Shown here: positions 61,874 through 64,000 of the stretch, one piece after another
Layout: the number at the start of each line of letters is the position of its first letter
How positions within the stretch are numbered: the stretch's first letter is position 1
Source of the DNA: an uncultured Bacilli bacterium
Lineage (GTDB): Bacteria > Bacillota_I > Bacilli_A > RF39 > UBA660
Length of the DNA stretch: 64,000 bases
Direction of reading: 5' to 3'
Assembly: GCA_934168205.1 (NCBI GenBank)
Contig: CAKPMX010000001.1
Coordinates: forward strand, 248,001-312,000
Made by a program: the position numbers and the translations under genes
Notes under the pieces: model-generated
The model's input: the letters and a program-made list of their open reading frames with translations, nothing else
Told to the model about the DNA's origin: nothing
Databases searched by the model: none

Positions 61874-62525
61874 CAGCCTTTGTATAAACTTTTGCAGAAG
61901 AAGTCTTCCCACTTGTTATTGGCTCAAAATTCATTTCTAACAAATTTCCATTAAATCTATTAATCAATTTGTCATCACCTGTTGCAAGAACATTCGCAGA
62001 AAAAGCTGTAGTAGCAACTCTAGCTTCTTCTCTTCTAAAACCAGGTTGCTTAATCTCATTAAGAGAAGTTGTTAAATCACGATAAACCCTTGACTCTGAA
62101 TATAAACTTTTTGGAACTACTTCATCATATTTAGGACAATACATAGTATCATATAAACAGCCTTCTATCTTTTCACCCGTTGCAACATCATAAATAAATC
62201 CCTTTGATTCTACTAAAATACGCTTTTCATCACCAGCTGCTGTTCTAGATAATTGTGTAGTTGCATGAATAATATTAGCATCTCCTAAAGTAAACGCTAA
62301 TATTATTGCTTTAGAAACCAAATCATTAATATTAGAAGAATCATGTACTCTAAATATTAAGTCACCTGGAATTCCGCGATAATATACATTAGCTAAATCA
62401 TCCCATAAACCAGCTTCCTCAAAAGTATAAAACATATGGTTTTCCTCACCAAATTCTCTCAACATTTGATATTTATGTTCAAAAACTTTTAATTTTAACT
62501 TCTTCAATTCATTTATAATAGACAT
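61851..62525 (-). CDS. Unknown protein, possibly cytoplasmic, 224 residues
   Basis: A soluble protein with no signal peptide or membrane helix. It has alternating alpha/beta-like segments, several Cys (about 124 and 131, in IEGCLYDTMYC) and a C-terminal Lys/Thr/Ser tail. No family recognised. The ATG at 62525 follows GGGGGAA. It lies next to the QmcA/NfeD pair but is separated by a terminator. Confidence 0.55.
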   Translation of the reverse strand: MSIINELKKLKLKVFEHKYQMLREFGEENHMFYTFEEAGLWDDLANVYYRGIPGDLIFRVHDSSNINDLVSKAIILAFTLGDANIIHATTQLSRTAAGDEKRILVESKGFIYDVATGEKIEGCLYDTMYCPKYDEVVPKSLYSESRVYRDLTTSLNEIKQPGFRREEARVATTAFSANVLATGDDKLINRFNGNLLEMNFEPITSGKTSSAKVYTKAEKKTSDN

Positions 62526-62581
62526 AAATCTATTCCCCCAATTCACCACATATTATAAATGAACAATTACAAAATTGCAAG

Positions 62582-62602
62582 AAAAAAGAAGCCAAGCTTC
62601 TT
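62582..62602 (-). terminator. Terminator of qmcA
   Basis: AAGAAGC / GCTTCTT stem with a 3-nt loop followed by Ts, overlapping the stop codon. Confidence 0.75.
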
Positions 62603-63491
62603 ATTTTCCAGAACGATCTATCATTTCATTTATTGTAGTTCCAACTGTTGCTAGATTTTGTAATTCACTAGGAACAATAATCTTAGTAGCATTACCGTTA
62701 GCAACTTTTACCATTGCTTCATAACTTTTATACTTTAATACAGCATCATCCATACCAGCATCTTTTAAAAGTTTTAAACCTTCAGCAGTAGCTTGTTGAA
62801 TTTTTACAATAGCTGTAGCCTCACCTTCAGCTTCTCTAATATGAGCCTCTCTTTTAGCATCAGCTCTTAAAATTGCACTTTCTTTTTCACCTTCAGCAAT
62901 CAATATAGCAGATTTTTTTTCACCTTCTGCTTTTAAGATTGCTTCACGACGTTCACGTTCAGCACGCATTTGTTTTTCCATGGCTTCTTGAATATCCCTA
63001 GGTGGTAAAATATTTTTAACTTCAACACGATTAACTTTAATTCCCCAAGGATCAGTAGCCTCATCCAAAATAGAGCGCATTTTAGAATTAATAACATCAC
63101 GAGAAGTTAATGTTTCATCTAATTCTAATTCACCAATGATATTACGTAATGTAGTAGCAGTTAAATTTTCAATTGCGTTAACTGGGTTTTCAACACCATA
63201 ACAATATAATTTTGAATCTGTTATTTGTAAATAAACAACAGTATCAATTTGCATAGTAACGTTATCTTTTGTGATAACAGGTTGTGGAGCAAAGTCTCTT
63301 ACGTTTTCCTTTAAACTAACAACATTCGCAACTCTTTCAAATATAGGAATAACATAATGAAGACCAGTTTGCATAGTTCTATGATATGCACCAAGTCTTT
63401 CAACTACCATTGCTTTAGACTGTGGAATAATCTTAATTCCTGAAGCTAAAACAACCAAAATAATAATTAATAATACTAAACCAAATTCCAT
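62601..63491 (-). CDS. qmcA: QmcA/stomatin-type SPFH protein
   Basis: A 296-residue band-7 protein that forms large oligomers on the membrane. One N-terminal helix (about 2-22), the SPFH domain with SKAMVVERLGAYHRTMQTGLHY, NPVNAIENLTATTLRNIIGELELDE and ILPPRDIQEAMEKQMRAERERREA, then an Ala/Glu coiled coil, and a C-terminal segment. It is encoded immediately after the NfeD gene, the usual partner. QmcA/NfeD pairs are linked to membrane quality control. Confidence 0.92.
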   Translation of the reverse strand: MEFGLVLLIIILVVLASGIKIIPQSKAMVVERLGAYHRTMQTGLHYVIPIFERVANVVSLKENVRDFAPQPVITKDNVTMQIDTVVYLQITDSKLYCYGVENPVNAIENLTATTLRNIIGELELDETLTSRDVINSKMRSILDEATDPWGIKVNRVEVKNILPPRDIQEAMEKQMRAERERREAILKAEGEKKSAILIAEGEKESAILRADAKREAHIREAEGEATAIVKIQQATAEGLKLLKDAGMDDAVLKYKSYEAMVKVANGNATKIIVPSELQNLATVGTTINEMIDRSGK

Positions 63492-63911
63492 TTATTTTTC
63501 CTCCTTCTCAACGACAAGTTTTACGCCGTCTACTCTCTTTACTATAACCTTTTCTGAAACATCACAAACCTTATCACAAACAGCAGTCCAAGTAGAACCT
63601 AAAACCTTAACTTGACCATAGTCATCAGGAGTAATCTTTTTAATAACTTCTGCATGCTTACCAATAACACGGTCATAGTTTGTTGCTTCAATTCCTGTTT
63701 TTCTAAACTTCTTAACTAATGGTTTCGTAATTAACAAAGTAATAATACTGATTATGATAAATATAATTACTTGAAGTAAAAATACATCACTAAATAGTGC
63801 CATGATCATTGCAAAAAACGCACCTATCGCAAACCAAATAGAAACTAAGTTTACTGTAGTTATTTCAACAAAGATTAATAGTAAACAAAATATAAACCAA
63901 AATAAAGCCAT
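63492..63911 (-). CDS. NfeD-type membrane protein
   Basis: A 139-residue protein with hydrophobic helices to about residue 70 and a C-terminal OB-fold-like domain (residues about 80-139, with GKHAEVIKKITPDDYGQVKVLG and VIVKRVDGVKLVV). It is the short NfeD form without a protease domain. ATG at 63911 follows GAGGTGAG. It precedes qmcA with no gap. Confidence 0.88.
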   Translation of the reverse strand: MALFWFIFCLLLIFVEITTVNLVSIWFAIGAFFAMIMALFSDVFLLQVIIFIIISIITLLITKPLVKKFRKTGIEATNYDRVIGKHAEVIKKITPDDYGQVKVLGSTWTAVCDKVCDVSEKVIVKRVDGVKLVVEKEEK

Positions 63912-63933
63912 AAAACTCACCTCTTTAAATATT

Positions 63934-63962
63934 ATTATATGAGATGAAACGACAAAATTCAA
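63934..63962 (-). promoter_or_regulatory. SigA-type promoter of nfeD-qmcA
   Basis: On the minus strand TTGAAT (63957-63962), a 17-bp spacer and TATAAT (63934-63939) lie upstream of the NfeD gene. Confidence 0.7.
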
Positions 63963-64000
63963 CAAAATCAAACAAAAAAATCTTGTTAATATAATAAATT

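Noticed and set aside
505..63971. Alternative genetic code (TGA as Trp)
   Set aside because: Trp is encoded by TGG throughout, and several genes end in TGA at ATGA overlaps, so the standard code applies.
1..64000. CRISPR array or tandem repeats of phage or plasmid type
   Set aside because: No regularly spaced repeats with unique spacers were seen. AT-rich runs are of the ordinary kind.
1..64000. tRNA or rRNA genes
   Set aside because: I saw no GTTCGAATC-type T-loop with a matching acceptor stem and no rRNA sequence. A tRNA search program would be decisive.

Overview
The window is an AT-rich, densely coded stretch of a low-GC Gram-positive chromosome. TGA is used as a stop (for example at the ATGA-type overlaps near 35132 and 61577) and Trp is TGG, so this is the standard code rather than a Mycoplasma code. 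Gene content and order are those of the class Bacilli: ylxM-ftsY, rodZ-like/pgsA/recA/murE/rny, gpsB-rnpB, recU-pbp1 facing nth-dnaD, der, ezrA-thiI, and T-box controlled tyrS and leuS. Several endospore genes are present (spoIVA, a spoVIF-like gene, an alpha/beta-type SASP, a cse60-like gene), so the organism or its recent ancestor forms spores. Together with the low GC this suggests an uncultured gut-type Bacilli lineage near Erysipelotrichales/RF39; that placement is inference. No rRNA, tRNA, IS element, prophage or CRISPR array was recognised.

Layout. 1-4476 (minus): a cut-off zinc-ribbon membrane protein, a HerA-like ATPase with a long Asn/Ser/Pro tail, ylxM and ftsY. 4614-12877: rnj (plus), then a minus-strand information-processing block of a small YhcG-like protein, rny, murE, recA, pgsA, a rodZ-like gene, RNase P RNA and gpsB. 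13175-19513: recU-pbp1 facing nth-dnaD, then cca and hup. 19621-25903: two membrane proteins, der with two small genes including the spoVIF-like gene, a cell-wall-anchored-type surface protein with an apparent one-base frameshift, spoIVA, and a hypothetical gene. 25950-32036 (minus): a degenerate acetate-kinase-like gene with nrnA and engB, the SASP, thiI and ezrA. 32242-41693: two anchored proteins, rpsD, a phosphatase operon, the tyrosine T-box operon (CYTH-tyrS), a YtxH/DUF948/disordered-protein/lipoprotein run and trmB. 41768-47909: a small Pro-rich protein, a FemAB-type transferase, a MurJ/YtgP-type flippase, an LtaS-type synthase and cse60. 47961-55470: a Fic protein, the leucine T-box operon, and a 1156-residue von Willebrand A surface protein. 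55543-64000: GH31 glucosidase, VanY-type carboxypeptidase, radical SAM protein, C39-like peptidase with DUF1294, an unknown protein, and the QmcA/NfeD pair.

How it fits together. Much of the window serves the cell envelope and division: MurE, PBP1, FemAB-type, MurJ-type, LtaS-type, VanY, GpsB, EzrA, PgsA and RodZ-like. A second theme is RNA turnover and translation (RNase J, RNase Y, NrnA, RNase P, FtsY, Der, EngB, S4, TyrS, LeuS, ThiI, TrmB, Cca).

The strongest lead is the 3' end of the von Willebrand A gene (about 52080-52200). There the coding strand abruptly becomes GC-rich, adenine-poor and full of NNC codons, inside a tail of the GVRP type. This is what the variable region of a diversity-generating retroelement (DGR) target would look like. 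No reverse transcriptase or template repeat is visible in the window. Other leads are a T7-tract frameshift that separates a surface protein from its signal-peptide start, a terminator hairpin that contains the Shine-Dalgarno sequence of the spoVIF-like gene, an acetate-kinase-like protein that has lost its phosphate-binding motifs, and two T-box operons that each carry an unrelated gene ahead of the synthetase.
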